Assembly: GCA_905233515.1 (NCBI GenBank)
Contig: CAJOEQ010000072.1
Span: forward strand, 1 to 7,320
Source of the DNA: an uncultured Synergistales bacterium
Lineage (GTDB): Bacteria > Synergistota > Synergistia > Synergistales > Aminobacteriaceae
Length of the DNA stretch: 7,320 nt
Reading direction: 5' to 3'
Shown here: piece by piece, positions 1 to 7,054 of the stretch
How the letters are laid out: each line of letters begins with the position of its first letter
Position numbering within the stretch: position 1 is the stretch's first letter
Notes under the pieces: model-generated
What the model saw: the letters and a program-made list of their open reading frames with translations, nothing else
The model's database searches: none
Told to the model about the DNA's origin: nothing
Position numbers and translations under genes: made by a program

Positions 1-31
1 TATCCGCCGCCTTTCGTAAAAACAAATACAC

Positions 32-51
32 TATAATATGCGCTGAAGGAG
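32..51 (+). promoter_or_regulatory. Possible -10 element and RBS for the first gene
   Basis: A perfect TATAAT lies at 32-37 and a Shine-Dalgarno sequence GAAGGAG at 45-51, ten bases before the GTG start at 62. No convincing -35 is seen in the 31 bases upstream, so the -10 call is weak. The leader would also be very short, with transcription starting close to the RBS. The RBS itself is convincing and fixes the GTG start. Confidence 0.4.
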
Positions 52-61
52 TGTATTTTTT

Positions 62-1060
62 GTGAGCGAGAAATTTTCAAGTTTTGCAGACTTCCTACAA
101 CAAACCGCGAATCAAGACAGGCAATTTTTACGCGGCGATGAACTTAATAAAATCCCTGAGTCTGTAAACGCGCTCGCAAATAGTTTAGGCGGTTGGATTG
201 TCGCAGGTGCAGAAATTGACTCACAGGAAAATATAATAATTTCAGGACTCGACGAGAATATAAAAATTTTTAGGCCTGACTCGCAAATCTTTGACTCGCC
301 TGCAAAAATTATAATCTTCCCAGTAAATAGCCTTTCTTGGCACGATAAACCGCAAAATCTCAATAAAAAAATTTTCCGACGCGTTGAAGGAATTAATTTA
401 ATCTCAAGCAAATTTTACAGCTCGTTAATGGCCGCTGACTCTTTGGAATTCTCGCGCGATGACTTCCCAGTTTATAATTTTTCGCTCGATGACGAATCTA
501 TTAAAAATTTTCGCCGTATTATAATAAAATCTCATGATGAGTATAAATCTTTGAATCATCAAAATTTTTTGCGTAAAACTTTCATTTATTCAGGGAAGTA
601 TTTAACTTTTGCGGGGGCTTTGATGTTCGGTGATTGTTTGAGTATCCGCGCTGAATTACATAATAAATCGCAAATAATATCACTTGAATCAAAAAATATC
701 TGGCGTGCTTATTCTGAAATTTTGCCTAGACTGACTTTAAAACTTTCTGACAGGTGCGCAGACTCTTTCAGAGAAATATTTATAAATTCGCTCCTTCACT
801 CTGATTATAATATTGACACTCATATAAATATCACAATAAATTCACGGCCTGCACGAGTAATAATTGACAATCCCGGCACAATAAGAGGCACTACACGAAA
901 TTTGCGGCTTAAAAAAATTTTTTCACTTGCTGGAATTCGCACAAAGGGACTCGAATCTATAAAACTTTATGAGCCTTCATTTAAGTTAAATCAAGACATG
1001 CTAAATTTCAGAGTTAACGCGACTCTTTCACTTGAAGGCAGGAAAATAATTTTATTGTAA
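62..1060 (+). CDS. AlbA_2 / HATPase_c_4 family regulator-like protein, short form
   Basis: This is a cytoplasmic protein of the family often labelled 'ATP-dependent DNA helicase RecG-related' or 'RNA-binding/AlbA_2 domain' transcriptional regulator. It has no helicase motors. The N-terminal part carries the AlbA_2 signature around residues 33-50 (ESVNALANSLGGWIVAGA), matching the family's 'afaNt.GG.i.iGv' core. The C-terminal part carries the HATPase_c_4 signature: REIFINSLLHSDYN at 237-250 (family form 'REaivNAlvHRDY') and IIDNPG at 267-272. At 332 aa it is short. The usual GxG-type tail after NPG is weak (residues 280-300), and no winged helix follows. The middle, about 60-230, is divergent. 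The GTG start has GAAGGAG ten bases upstream. Base composition matches the neighbours, so there is no sign of recent transfer. The operon downstream has its own promoter, so a functional link is unproven. Family is fairly sure; target and activity are unknown. Confidence 0.72.
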   Translation: MSEKFSSFADFLQQTANQDRQFLRGDELNKIPESVNALANSLGGWIVAGAEIDSQENIIISGLDENIKIFRPDSQIFDSPAKIIIFPVNSLSWHDKPQNLNKKIFRRVEGINLISSKFYSSLMAADSLEFSRDDFPVYNFSLDDESIKNFRRIIIKSHDEYKSLNHQNFLRKTFIYSGKYLTFAGALMFGDCLSIRAELHNKSQIISLESKNIWRAYSEILPRLTLKLSDRCADSFREIFINSLLHSDYNIDTHINITINSRPARVIIDNPGTIRGTTRNLRLKKIFSLAGIRTKGLESIKLYEPSFKLNQDMLNFRVNATLSLEGRKIILL

Positions 1061-1085
1061 AGTTTGCTTGCATTAACAAAATTTC

Positions 1086-1114
1086 TTGACTGGTAAATTA
1101 ATCACTGCTAAAAT
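1086..1114 (+). promoter_or_regulatory. Sigma70-type promoter of the iron operon
   Basis: A -35 box TTGACT (1086-1091, 5/6 to consensus) is followed by a 17-base spacer and a -10 box TAAAAT (1109-1114, 5/6). The TG of an extended -10 lies at 1106-1107 (TGCTAAAAT). Transcription would begin near 1121, giving a leader of about 57 bases before the TTG start at 1178. This is the best promoter seen in the window and implies that the genes from 1178 onward are transcribed separately from the gene at 62-1060. Confidence 0.7.
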
Positions 1115-1130
1115 TTTTATCAAATAAAAA
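1114..1130 (+). promoter_or_regulatory. AT-rich palindrome over the -10/start region, possible operator
   Basis: TTTTTAT (1114-1120) and ATAAAAA (1124-1130) form a perfect 7-base inverted repeat around the 3-base centre CAA. It starts on the last base of the -10 box and covers the predicted transcription start, where a repressor would block RNA polymerase. An iron-responsive repressor such as Fur would make sense for this operon. The match to the classical Fur box is poor, and palindromes of this kind can arise by chance in such AT-rich DNA, so the regulator is not identified. Confidence 0.3.
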
Positions 1131-1177
1131 AGTTTGACACATAATAAAATTTTTCAACAATAAGGAGATTGACTTAA

Positions 1178-2560
1178 TTGTTCAGGAATAAACGAGCATT
1201 TTTGCTTGTGCTTGTGATTTGTGCGCTAATTTTTTCTAGTGTGAATGAATCTCAAGCCGCTAAAAAGAAAAAACGTTATGAAGATTGGCGGGGAGTAGCT
1301 GCTGACATGGCACTTGAATTTAACTCAGCGATTGAGAACGTCAAGGCCGATAAATACAAAGACGCTTATACGAATGTGAACGACGCATATTTTAAATATT
1401 ATGAGGTTCAGGGAGTCGAGAGCACTGTAATGTATGCAATCTCGGCAGCAAGAGTCAATCACATCGAGGGACAATTTAGAGATATAAAGCACGTCTTATT
1501 AGGCAATCAGGAAAAAGAAAAAAATTTATTGATTCAGCAAATTGAAGACTTGAAAATAAAAGTCTATAAAGATTCAATGGTATTAGACGGGAAAGCAGAA
1601 ATCAGCGATCCTGACTCGGTGGGACTTGCAATTTACGCAGATACAAAAGTGCCAAGACCTGAGATAGCGGGAGTTGTTAATGAACCTGTAAAAGTTGCTG
1701 AGACTCCGACTCAGCCTCAGACAGAATCACAAGAAAAACGCGCGCCAGTTAATAGGGATTGGCTGACATTCTTGACTGCATTCGGCTTGTTAGTTCGTGA
1801 AGGACTCGAGGCTATACTCGTAATAGTTGCTATAGTTGCGTACTTAATTAAGACAGGAAATAAAAACATGCTCAAAGGAGTTTATCTAGGCTCATTTGCG
1901 GCAATAATCGCGAGTGTAATTCTTGCGTGGGCTCTTGATACTTTAATGGGAGAACAAAGCGGAGTCGCTCGTGAATTATTAGAGGGCTGGACTATGTTTT
2001 TAGCGGTCGCAGTATTATTTTATGTCAGTAACTGGATGCTTTCAAAGGCTGATAATATCGCATGGGAGAATTATATTAGCGGAAAAGTTCAGCAATCAAT
2101 CGACTCAAAAAGTCAGTGGACATTAATTTTTGCGGCATTTATTGCTGTCATGCGTGAGGGCGCGGAATTGATATTATTTTACTCGGCAGCTTTCACCGGC
2201 GGAATGAGTAACCCTGCTTATATAGCTTATGGAATCGGCGCGGGGATTCTCGTATTAATTGCCGTCTGGGTAGCATTTAGATATTTCAGCGTGAAATTAC
2301 CTTTGAGAGCGTTTTTCATGTTCACGAGTATATTATTATTCTTGATGTGTATTTCTTTCATGGGTAAAGGAGTCGTCGAACTCACAGAAGCCGACGTTAT
2401 AACTGGCCGAACAGTAATTCCCGCTATGAATGGATTTTCCATTGAGATTTTGAGCATTTATGACCGTGCCGAGACTTTGATACCTCAAATAATGCTCGTA
2501 ATCGCCGCAGTATGGATAATGATCCCGCACATTTTCAGGAAAAAGAAAACTGATAAATAA
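1178..2560 (+). CDS. FTR1-family iron permease with N-terminal extracytoplasmic domain
   Basis: This is an inner-membrane iron transporter of the FTR1/EfeU/FetM family. A signal sequence spans residues 1-27 (Lys/Arg start, hydrophobic 8-20, probable cut after SQA). Next comes a soluble helical domain of about 30-155 rich in Glu, Tyr and Lys, then a Pro/Thr/Gln-rich linker of about 159-192. The C-terminal half has about seven membrane segments (roughly 198-224, 233-252, 268-285, 315-340, 346-368, 376-396, 433-452). Both iron-binding motifs are intact: REGLE (207-211) and REGAE (326-330). The length (460 aa) fits the Campylobacter Cj1658-type form rather than the shorter E. coli EfeU. The TTG start at 1178 has AAGGAG at 1162-1167 upstream, and an in-frame stop just before it (1175-1177) rules out a longer start. 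It is the first gene of the operon and is followed directly by the gene for its usual partner, P19. Family assignment is very secure. Confidence 0.95.
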   Translation: MFRNKRAFLLVLVICALIFSSVNESQAAKKKKRYEDWRGVAADMALEFNSAIENVKADKYKDAYTNVNDAYFKYYEVQGVESTVMYAISAARVNHIEGQFRDIKHVLLGNQEKEKNLLIQQIEDLKIKVYKDSMVLDGKAEISDPDSVGLAIYADTKVPRPEIAGVVNEPVKVAETPTQPQTESQEKRAPVNRDWLTFLTAFGLLVREGLEAILVIVAIVAYLIKTGNKNMLKGVYLGSFAAIIASVILAWALDTLMGEQSGVARELLEGWTMFLAVAVLFYVSNWMLSKADNIAWENYISGKVQQSIDSKSQWTLIFAAFIAVMREGAELILFYSAAFTGGMSNPAYIAYGIGAGILVLIAVWVAFRYFSVKLPLRAFFMFTSILLFLMCISFMGKGVVELTEADVITGRTVIPAMNGFSIEILSIYDRAETLIPQIMLVIAAVWIMIPHIFRKKKTDK

Positions 2561-2584
2561 CCCCGTCATGCTAGCTGACTAGGG
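2561..2584 (+). other. Intergenic hairpin between FTR1 and P19 genes
   Basis: Immediately after the FTR1 stop codon, CCC (2561-2563) can pair with GGG (2582-2584), and GTCA (2565-2568) with TGAC (2576-2579), closing a 7-base loop, with a small internal mismatch. The nearest T-run (2598-2603) starts 14 bases after the stem, so it is not a standard terminator. It could be a weak attenuator or an RNA stability or processing element that sets the FTR1:P19 ratio. The stem is short, so chance is possible. Confidence 0.35.
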
Positions 2585-2624
2585 AAGTTTATAAAAATTT
2601 TTTAAGTAGGAGGAAATATTTATA

Positions 2625-3209
2625 ATGAAAAAATTAATTCTCGCTGTAATGATATTAACACTTGCATTCAGTGCAGCAGCTTTCGGAGCAACTGCCGTAT
2701 CAGTCAAGCCCGGTGAAGTAGGTTTTGAAGAAATCCCCATCGGTGAAACTCAGGTCGGCCCCTATAACGTAGCAGCAGTATATTTTCAGGCTGTAGATAT
2801 GTACCCTGCAGGTAAGAATCCTTCAAAGGAAGACTCAGACATGCATTTAGAGGCAGATATTCATTTGAAGCCAGCTGATGCGGTTGCTTATGGATTTGGA
2901 AACGGTGAAGACATTTGGCCGGCATATCTCACAGTAAAATATGAGATCGCAAAAATTGACGGTAAAGTTGTAATGGACGGCTCATTCATGCCCATGAACG
3001 CAGACGACGGCCCTCACTATGGAGCAAATATTAAAAAGGGGCTTCCCGTTGGAGTTTACAAGCTGAAATTTATAATTGAGCCTCCGACTGATTATTTACT
3101 TCACACTGACCCGGAGACAGGTGTCCCTGCGAAAGAAAACGCAAAAAATTTCTTCCAGACATATACAGTAGTATTTGATTGGAATTACACAGGGGAGCAG
3201 CTGCAATAA
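2625..3209 (+). CDS. p19: P19-type periplasmic iron/copper-binding protein (Tp34 family)
   Basis: This is a periplasmic metal-binding partner of the FTR1 permease, related to C. jejuni P19, Treponema Tp34 and FetP. It has a clear signal peptide (residues 1-21, MKK start, hydrophobic core, AFG-A end). The mature part shows the family core: DMHLEADIH (72-80), FMPM (121-124), DGPHYGANIKKG (128-139) and HTDPETG (160-166). From memory of the P19 structure, the metal ligands map to H74 and neighbouring E76, M124, H131 and H160; all are present, so binding looks intact. At 194 aa it has the usual family length. The start is secure: ATG at 2625 with TAGGAGGA at 2607-2614. It lies 64 bases after the FTR1 gene, with a small hairpin between them that could let the two be made in different amounts. 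Homologous P19 proteins form dimers that bind copper and iron. The assignment is very secure. Confidence 0.96.
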   Translation: MKKLILAVMILTLAFSAAAFGATAVSVKPGEVGFEEIPIGETQVGPYNVAAVYFQAVDMYPAGKNPSKEDSDMHLEADIHLKPADAVAYGFGNGEDIWPAYLTVKYEIAKIDGKVVMDGSFMPMNADDGPHYGANIKKGLPVGVYKLKFIIEPPTDYLLHTDPETGVPAKENAKNFFQTYTVVFDWNYTGEQLQ

Positions 3210-3252
3210 TAAAATATCGCGCATAATTTCATAAAAATTTAAATGGGAGGCT

Positions 3253-4560
3253 TTGACGATTCAGAGTCTCCCGAATTTATGTATTAAGGAGGAATGGAAA
3301 ATTTTAAAATATCTTGTAGCCGTTACTGATCATTTAGCGGCCTTTGCTTTTATGTTAGGCATTATATATAGTTTTTCACGGAGAAAATTTGTGATTTTAG
3401 CGTCATTGCTGGGAATAATTGCGGGTGCTTTAGTCTTTGCAGTGCGTTTATATGATCCTAGAGGCATGAATTTAATTTTGATAGCTTTTAATCGCCGTTT
3501 AGTAGTGAGTCTTGCTTGTCTTGCTATAATTTCTATAATTTCTACGAGTTTGACTGCTTTATTCAGGCAAAAAATTTTATGGCTTGTAAATCTTGTAATA
3601 TTATCGCTCTTGATTTTCACAGCGTTTATATATTTATTGCCGCCGATATTGCAATTTACGCGGGAATTTATTTATTTCGGTGAGGCAGGTATAAGCACTA
3701 ATTCAATTTTACGCGCTCTAGGTTATTCACTGGGAATAATTTTATGCTTGTTAATAATTTTAGGCGGTTATGAAGTCCATAAATCTTTGAATACAGCGAC
3801 TCAGAGTTATATTTTTATGCTTGCATCAATAATTATATTTGCTCTTGAGTATATAGCGGCCTCTATAGTTGCATTACAAAAATTGAAGTTATTAAAAATT
3901 TCTGACTCATTCATGAATATTTCAGTTTTTGACGTAATGATTTGGCATAATTCGAATCCTAACGCGTTTTTATTTGCTGAACTGGGACTCGCTGCTGCGA
4001 TGTTATTATTTGTGATTTTAACGCATTTAAGGCCGTCTCACTCATTCCCGAATAAGGCTCTATTACGCAAGGAAAAAGCAAGATTACGGGATTCCCGCCG
4101 GTGGTCTATGAGTCTTGCAGTTTTCGGAACTCTAGCAATTTTTGTTGTTACAATTTTGCACTATTATGACACAAAGCCCCCCGTTGAGATTCAGCCCGAG
4201 CCCTATGACATATCAGACGGAATAATTACTATAAAACTTGAAAATATTTCAGACGGTCATTTGCATAAATTCTCATATGTAACACCGGGCGGCTATGATG
4301 TTAGATTTCTAGCTGTAAAGAAACCTGCCGGGACTGCTTACGGAGTCGGTCTTGACGCTTGCGAGATATGCGGGATTGCTGGATATTTTGAACGAGGCGA
4401 TGAAGAAGTCATTTGCAAACGCTGTGATGTAGTCATGAATAAAAACACTATAGGCTTTAAAGGCGGCTGTAATCCGATCCCGTTTGATTATGAGATAAAA
4501 GAAGGCAAAATTTTTATAGACGTAAAAGTTTTAGAAGCTCACGAGAAGAGATTTAAATAA
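3253..4560 (+). CDS. DUF2318 membrane protein with C-terminal cysteine cluster; start uncertain
   Basis: This is the DUF2318 protein that follows P19 in p19/fet-type loci (Cj1660 position). About eight membrane segments are visible (roughly 19-40, 46-66, 83-103, 109-131, 152-172, 185-206, 236-257, 285-303, numbered from the TTG at 3253). The C-terminal domain of about 310-435 carries DACEICG with C370/C373, then CKRC with C388/C391, and GGCNP with C406. Positive charges at 43-45, 105-107 and especially 260-283 put those loops inside, so both ends and the cysteine domain should be extracytoplasmic. The cysteines could hold a metal or Fe-S centre, or take part in redox chemistry; this is not established. 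The TTG at 3253 has GGGAGG only two bases upstream, which is too close. A better RBS (3286-3292) precedes residue 17, an ATT at 3301, giving a protein that begins ILKYLVAVTDHL and resembles the family's start. Family is secure; N-terminus is not. Confidence 0.88.
   Translation: MTIQSLPNLCIKEEWKILKYLVAVTDHLAAFAFMLGIIYSFSRRKFVILASLLGIIAGALVFAVRLYDPRGMNLILIAFNRRLVVSLACLAIISIISTSLTALFRQKILWLVNLVILSLLIFTAFIYLLPPILQFTREFIYFGEAGISTNSILRALGYSLGIILCLLIILGGYEVHKSLNTATQSYIFMLASIIIFALEYIAASIVALQKLKLLKISDSFMNISVFDVMIWHNSNPNAFLFAELGLAAAMLLFVILTHLRPSHSFPNKALLRKEKARLRDSRRWSMSLAVFGTLAIFVVTILHYYDTKPPVEIQPEPYDISDGIITIKLENISDGHLHKFSYVTPGGYDVRFLAVKKPAGTAYGVGLDACEICGIAGYFERGDEEVICKRCDVVMNKNTIGFKGGCNPIPFDYEIKEGKIFIDVKVLEAHEKRFK
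3286..3292 (+). promoter_or_regulatory. Strong RBS inside the annotated DUF2318 start region
   Basis: AAGGAGG is the strongest Shine-Dalgarno sequence at this junction, but no in-frame ATG, GTG or TTG follows at a usable distance. In frame there is only ATT at 3301 (8 bases away), with TTA next. The ATG at 3294 is out of frame, one base from the RBS, and stops after 11 codons. This favours either a rare ATT start or a sequence error near here. Confidence 0.5.
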
Positions 4561-4611
4561 TTATGTGCGTGGGGAAAATTTTTACAAGAAAAGAGGCATA
4601 AATATATAAAA

Positions 4612-5865
4612 ATGTTCTGGCGAATGGTAACGAAAACTCTAATCCGTCAAAAAAGTAAAATGTTAATGATCGCTTTTACTGTTATATTAGGAGTCTCGCT
4701 TTCAACTGCTATGATGAATGTCATGTTAGGAGTCGGCGATAAAGTCAACCGAGAATTAAAAGTATACGGCGCAAATATAACAGTCAGGCATAAGGACGCG
4801 GCACTAATGAGCGATTTATACGGACTTAATGAAGGACTCGGAGTAAATGACAAATTTTTACACGAAGAAGATATTTTGAAGCTAAAAACTATTTTCTGGG
4901 GATTTAACATTCTTGATTTTGCTCCTATGTTGGACGGTCATGCGATTTTGCAGGCAAATGGCCGAGTCGCCGGTGAGGTCTCATTATTAGGAACTTGGCC
5001 GGATAAGCACGCAATTTTGTCAACAGGTGAAGAATTAAATACGGGCTTGAAATCTTTGCGCACATGGTGGGACATTAAAGGCGAATGGCTGAATGAGAAT
5101 GACTCAGACGCTGTAATGATAGGGAATTTGCTGGCCTCACGAAATAATATACACGTCGGAGATGCTATAACACTCACAAATAACGGGCTTGTAAAAAATT
5201 TTCGAGTCAAAGCTATTTTCAATGACGGAGGAAATTCAGACGAAAAAATTTTAATGCCGCTTGAATCAGTACAGGAATTAATGAATTTATCCGGCAAAAT
5301 TTCAAATATTGAAGTCTCAGCACTTACTACACCCGATAATGATTTAGCGAGAAAAGCCGCTCAAGATCCTAGAAGTTTATCACCTGATGAGTACGAAACT
5401 TGGTACTGCACGGCATATGTCAGCGCGATATGTCATCAGATTCAGGAAGTAATAAGAGATGGAGTCGCTAAACCTGTCAGGCAGGTTGCAGAGTCAGAAG
5501 GCACTATTTTAAACAAGACGACTCTATTAATGATATTGATTACGATTTTAAGAGCAAGTGTAATAGAACGCAGTCAAGAATTAGGACTCTTAAAGGCTTT
5601 AGGCGCGTATAACTGGCAAATTGCGTTATTAGTCCTTGTTGAAGTAATGATGACGGGATTACTCGGCGGCGTGCTAGGTTATTTTCTTGGAATCGGTTTC
5701 GCACAAATTATCGGTCAAACTGTATTCGGCTCATATATAGAAATTGCGCGAATGGTAATTTTAATTGTAGCGATAATATTATTCTTTGTAACTTTAATAG
5801 GAAGTATTCCCGCGATTCGTTATTTAATGGCTTTGAAGCCTACGGAGGTTTTACATGGCAAATAG
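4612..5865 (+). CDS. FtsX/MacB-type ABC transporter permease (first), apparent TM2 deletion
   Basis: This inner-membrane permease is in the Cj1661 position of the p19 locus. Helix 1 is at about 17-40, followed by a large extracytoplasmic domain (about 41-300) that includes WYCTAYVS (264-271) and RQVAESEG (290-297). The FtsX domain begins at about 303, with helix 3 at about 335-366 and helix 4 at about 380-402. The conserved cytoplasmic coupling region VIERSQELGLLKALGA (317-332) is present. In this family a full helix of about 20 residues precedes that region. Here only about ten hydrophobic residues (304-313) remain before R314, so roughly 8-13 residues are missing without a frame change. The protein may be impaired. 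The start ATG at 4612 has only a weak, distant RBS (AAGAGG, 4591-4596). The 3' end overlaps the next permease by 11 bases, suggesting translational coupling. Together the two permeases should form the membrane core with the ATPase at 7055. The transported substrate is unknown. Confidence 0.88.
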   Translation: MFWRMVTKTLIRQKSKMLMIAFTVILGVSLSTAMMNVMLGVGDKVNRELKVYGANITVRHKDAALMSDLYGLNEGLGVNDKFLHEEDILKLKTIFWGFNILDFAPMLDGHAILQANGRVAGEVSLLGTWPDKHAILSTGEELNTGLKSLRTWWDIKGEWLNENDSDAVMIGNLLASRNNIHVGDAITLTNNGLVKNFRVKAIFNDGGNSDEKILMPLESVQELMNLSGKISNIEVSALTTPDNDLARKAAQDPRSLSPDEYETWYCTAYVSAICHQIQEVIRDGVAKPVRQVAESEGTILNKTTLLMILITILRASVIERSQELGLLKALGAYNWQIALLVLVEVMMTGLLGGVLGYFLGIGFAQIIGQTVFGSYIEIARMVILIVAIILFFVTLIGSIPAIRYLMALKPTEVLHGK

Positions 5866-7048
5866 ACAAAAAATGTATATAAAAATGGTAACGAGTTCAC
5901 TAATTCGCCGAGCCTCGCGTTTAATTATTGCAGTTCTAGCTATAGCAATCGGAGCTACAATTTTATCAGGACTTGTTACGATTTATTATGACATTCCCGA
6001 ACAATTAGGCCGCGAATTCAGATCTTACGGAGCAAATTTGATTATACTGCCTAGAGGTGAAGCAAAAATCACGCATGAGACTCTTGACTCGTTAAAAAAT
6101 TTAATCGGAATTAATAAACTCGTCGGAATTGCTCCATATCGTTATCAGACAGTTAAAATTAACGAACAGCCTTATATAATCGCCGGGACTGACTTAGATC
6201 AAGCTCAAAAAAATAGTCCTTTCTGGTACATAGAAGGCAGCTGGGCAGACTCGCGAGAAAATTTGCAGGTCATGATCGGCCACGAAATAGCACAGACTCT
6301 AAATTTAAATCTCGGAGATTCTTTCACAGTTCAGGGCGTAAAATACGGTGAACAGGCTCAAGCATCAGGTCAAAATCTTTCAGCTGTAGAGAATCAAAAA
6401 AGGGACTTAGCACGGCAAAATTTTCACAAGTCTTTTACTGTTAAAGGCATTGTCTCAACTGGAGGAGCTGAAGAGGGATTTATTTTTGCTGATATAGACA
6501 TGTTAAATGAATTAATCGGCGATACTTTTAGAGCTGATGTTATAGAATGCAGCGTAATAGCCGACTCTCAAGAACTTGAAAAAATTGCGTCAAAAATTGA
6601 GAATGATTTACCCGATCTACAGCCCCGAGCAGTAAGAAGACTGACTCAATCTCAAGATATAGTTTTAGGAAAATTACAGGCTTTAGTCTTGCTCGTTACA
6701 GTTGTTGTATTAATTATCACTATGACAACAATGATGGCAATGGTAGCAGAAAGACGGCGAGAAATTGCGCTGAAAAAGGCACTCGGAGCAGAAAATAAAT
6801 TTGTCATGAGTGAATTACTAGGTGAGGGCGTTTTACTGGGATTTATAGGCGGTGCATTAGGAGTCTGGCTCGGCTTTGAATTTGCTCAGCGTGTGAGCTT
6901 AAATGTTTTCGGGCGGGCTATAAATTTTCAGTGGGCATTGATTCCGATTACTATAATAATTTTTATCGCAATAACTGTAATGGCCTCGATTATTCCTGTC
7001 CGCAAAGTCATGGATATACACCCCGCAATAGTCTTGAAAGGAGAATAA
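5855..7048 (+). CDS. FtsX/MacB-type ABC transporter permease (second)
   Basis: This is the partner permease, in the Cj1662 position. It has the standard four-helix layout: helix 1 at about 22-45, an extracytoplasmic domain of about 46-270, then helices at about 274-296, 322-345 and 360-381. The coupling region VAERRREIALKKALGA (297-312), which contacts the ATPase, is intact, and the protein ends in the usual P-A-x-x-L-K-G-E tail. Unlike the first permease it keeps a complete second helix. A hydrophilic stretch at about 165-192 (Gln-, Ala- and Asn-rich) has no counterpart in the first permease. The ATG at 5855 overlaps the upstream stop at 5863-5865 and has CGGAGG at 5843-5848, so the two genes are probably translated together. 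FtsX/MacB permeases typically transmit ATP-driven motion to the periplasm rather than form a simple import pore, so direct iron import by this pair is doubtful. Confidence 0.93.
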   Translation: MANRQKMYIKMVTSSLIRRASRLIIAVLAIAIGATILSGLVTIYYDIPEQLGREFRSYGANLIILPRGEAKITHETLDSLKNLIGINKLVGIAPYRYQTVKINEQPYIIAGTDLDQAQKNSPFWYIEGSWADSRENLQVMIGHEIAQTLNLNLGDSFTVQGVKYGEQAQASGQNLSAVENQKRDLARQNFHKSFTVKGIVSTGGAEEGFIFADIDMLNELIGDTFRADVIECSVIADSQELEKIASKIENDLPDLQPRAVRRLTQSQDIVLGKLQALVLLVTVVVLIITMTTMMAMVAERRREIALKKALGAENKFVMSELLGEGVLLGFIGGALGVWLGFEFAQRVSLNVFGRAINFQWALIPITIIIFIAITVMASIIPVRKVMDIHPAIVLKGE

Positions 7049-7054
7049 ATTATA

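Noticed and set aside
1100..1145. Classical Fur box in the operon leader
   Set aside because: No stretch resembles the GATAATGATAATCATTATC consensus well enough; only a generic AT-rich palindrome is present.
1134..1161. Perfect -35 TTGACA at 1134-1139 with AACAAT at 1156-1161 as a second promoter
   Set aside because: The -10 is poor and transcription would start inside or after the RBS at 1162-1167, leaving the TTG start without a usable leader.
2561..2603. Rho-independent terminator between the FTR1 and P19 genes
   Set aside because: The T-run does not follow the stem directly, and the stem is short with a mismatch.
3294..3329. ATG immediately after the strong RBS as the DUF2318 start
   Set aside because: It is one base from the RBS, out of frame with the DUF2318 protein and stops after 11 codons.
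4938..5297. 119-codon minus-strand open frame inside the first permease
   Set aside because: It is antisense to a clear permease domain and its composition is that of a shadow frame; other minus-strand frames (for example 112-411, 3330-3620, 4647-4910) are rejected for the same reason.
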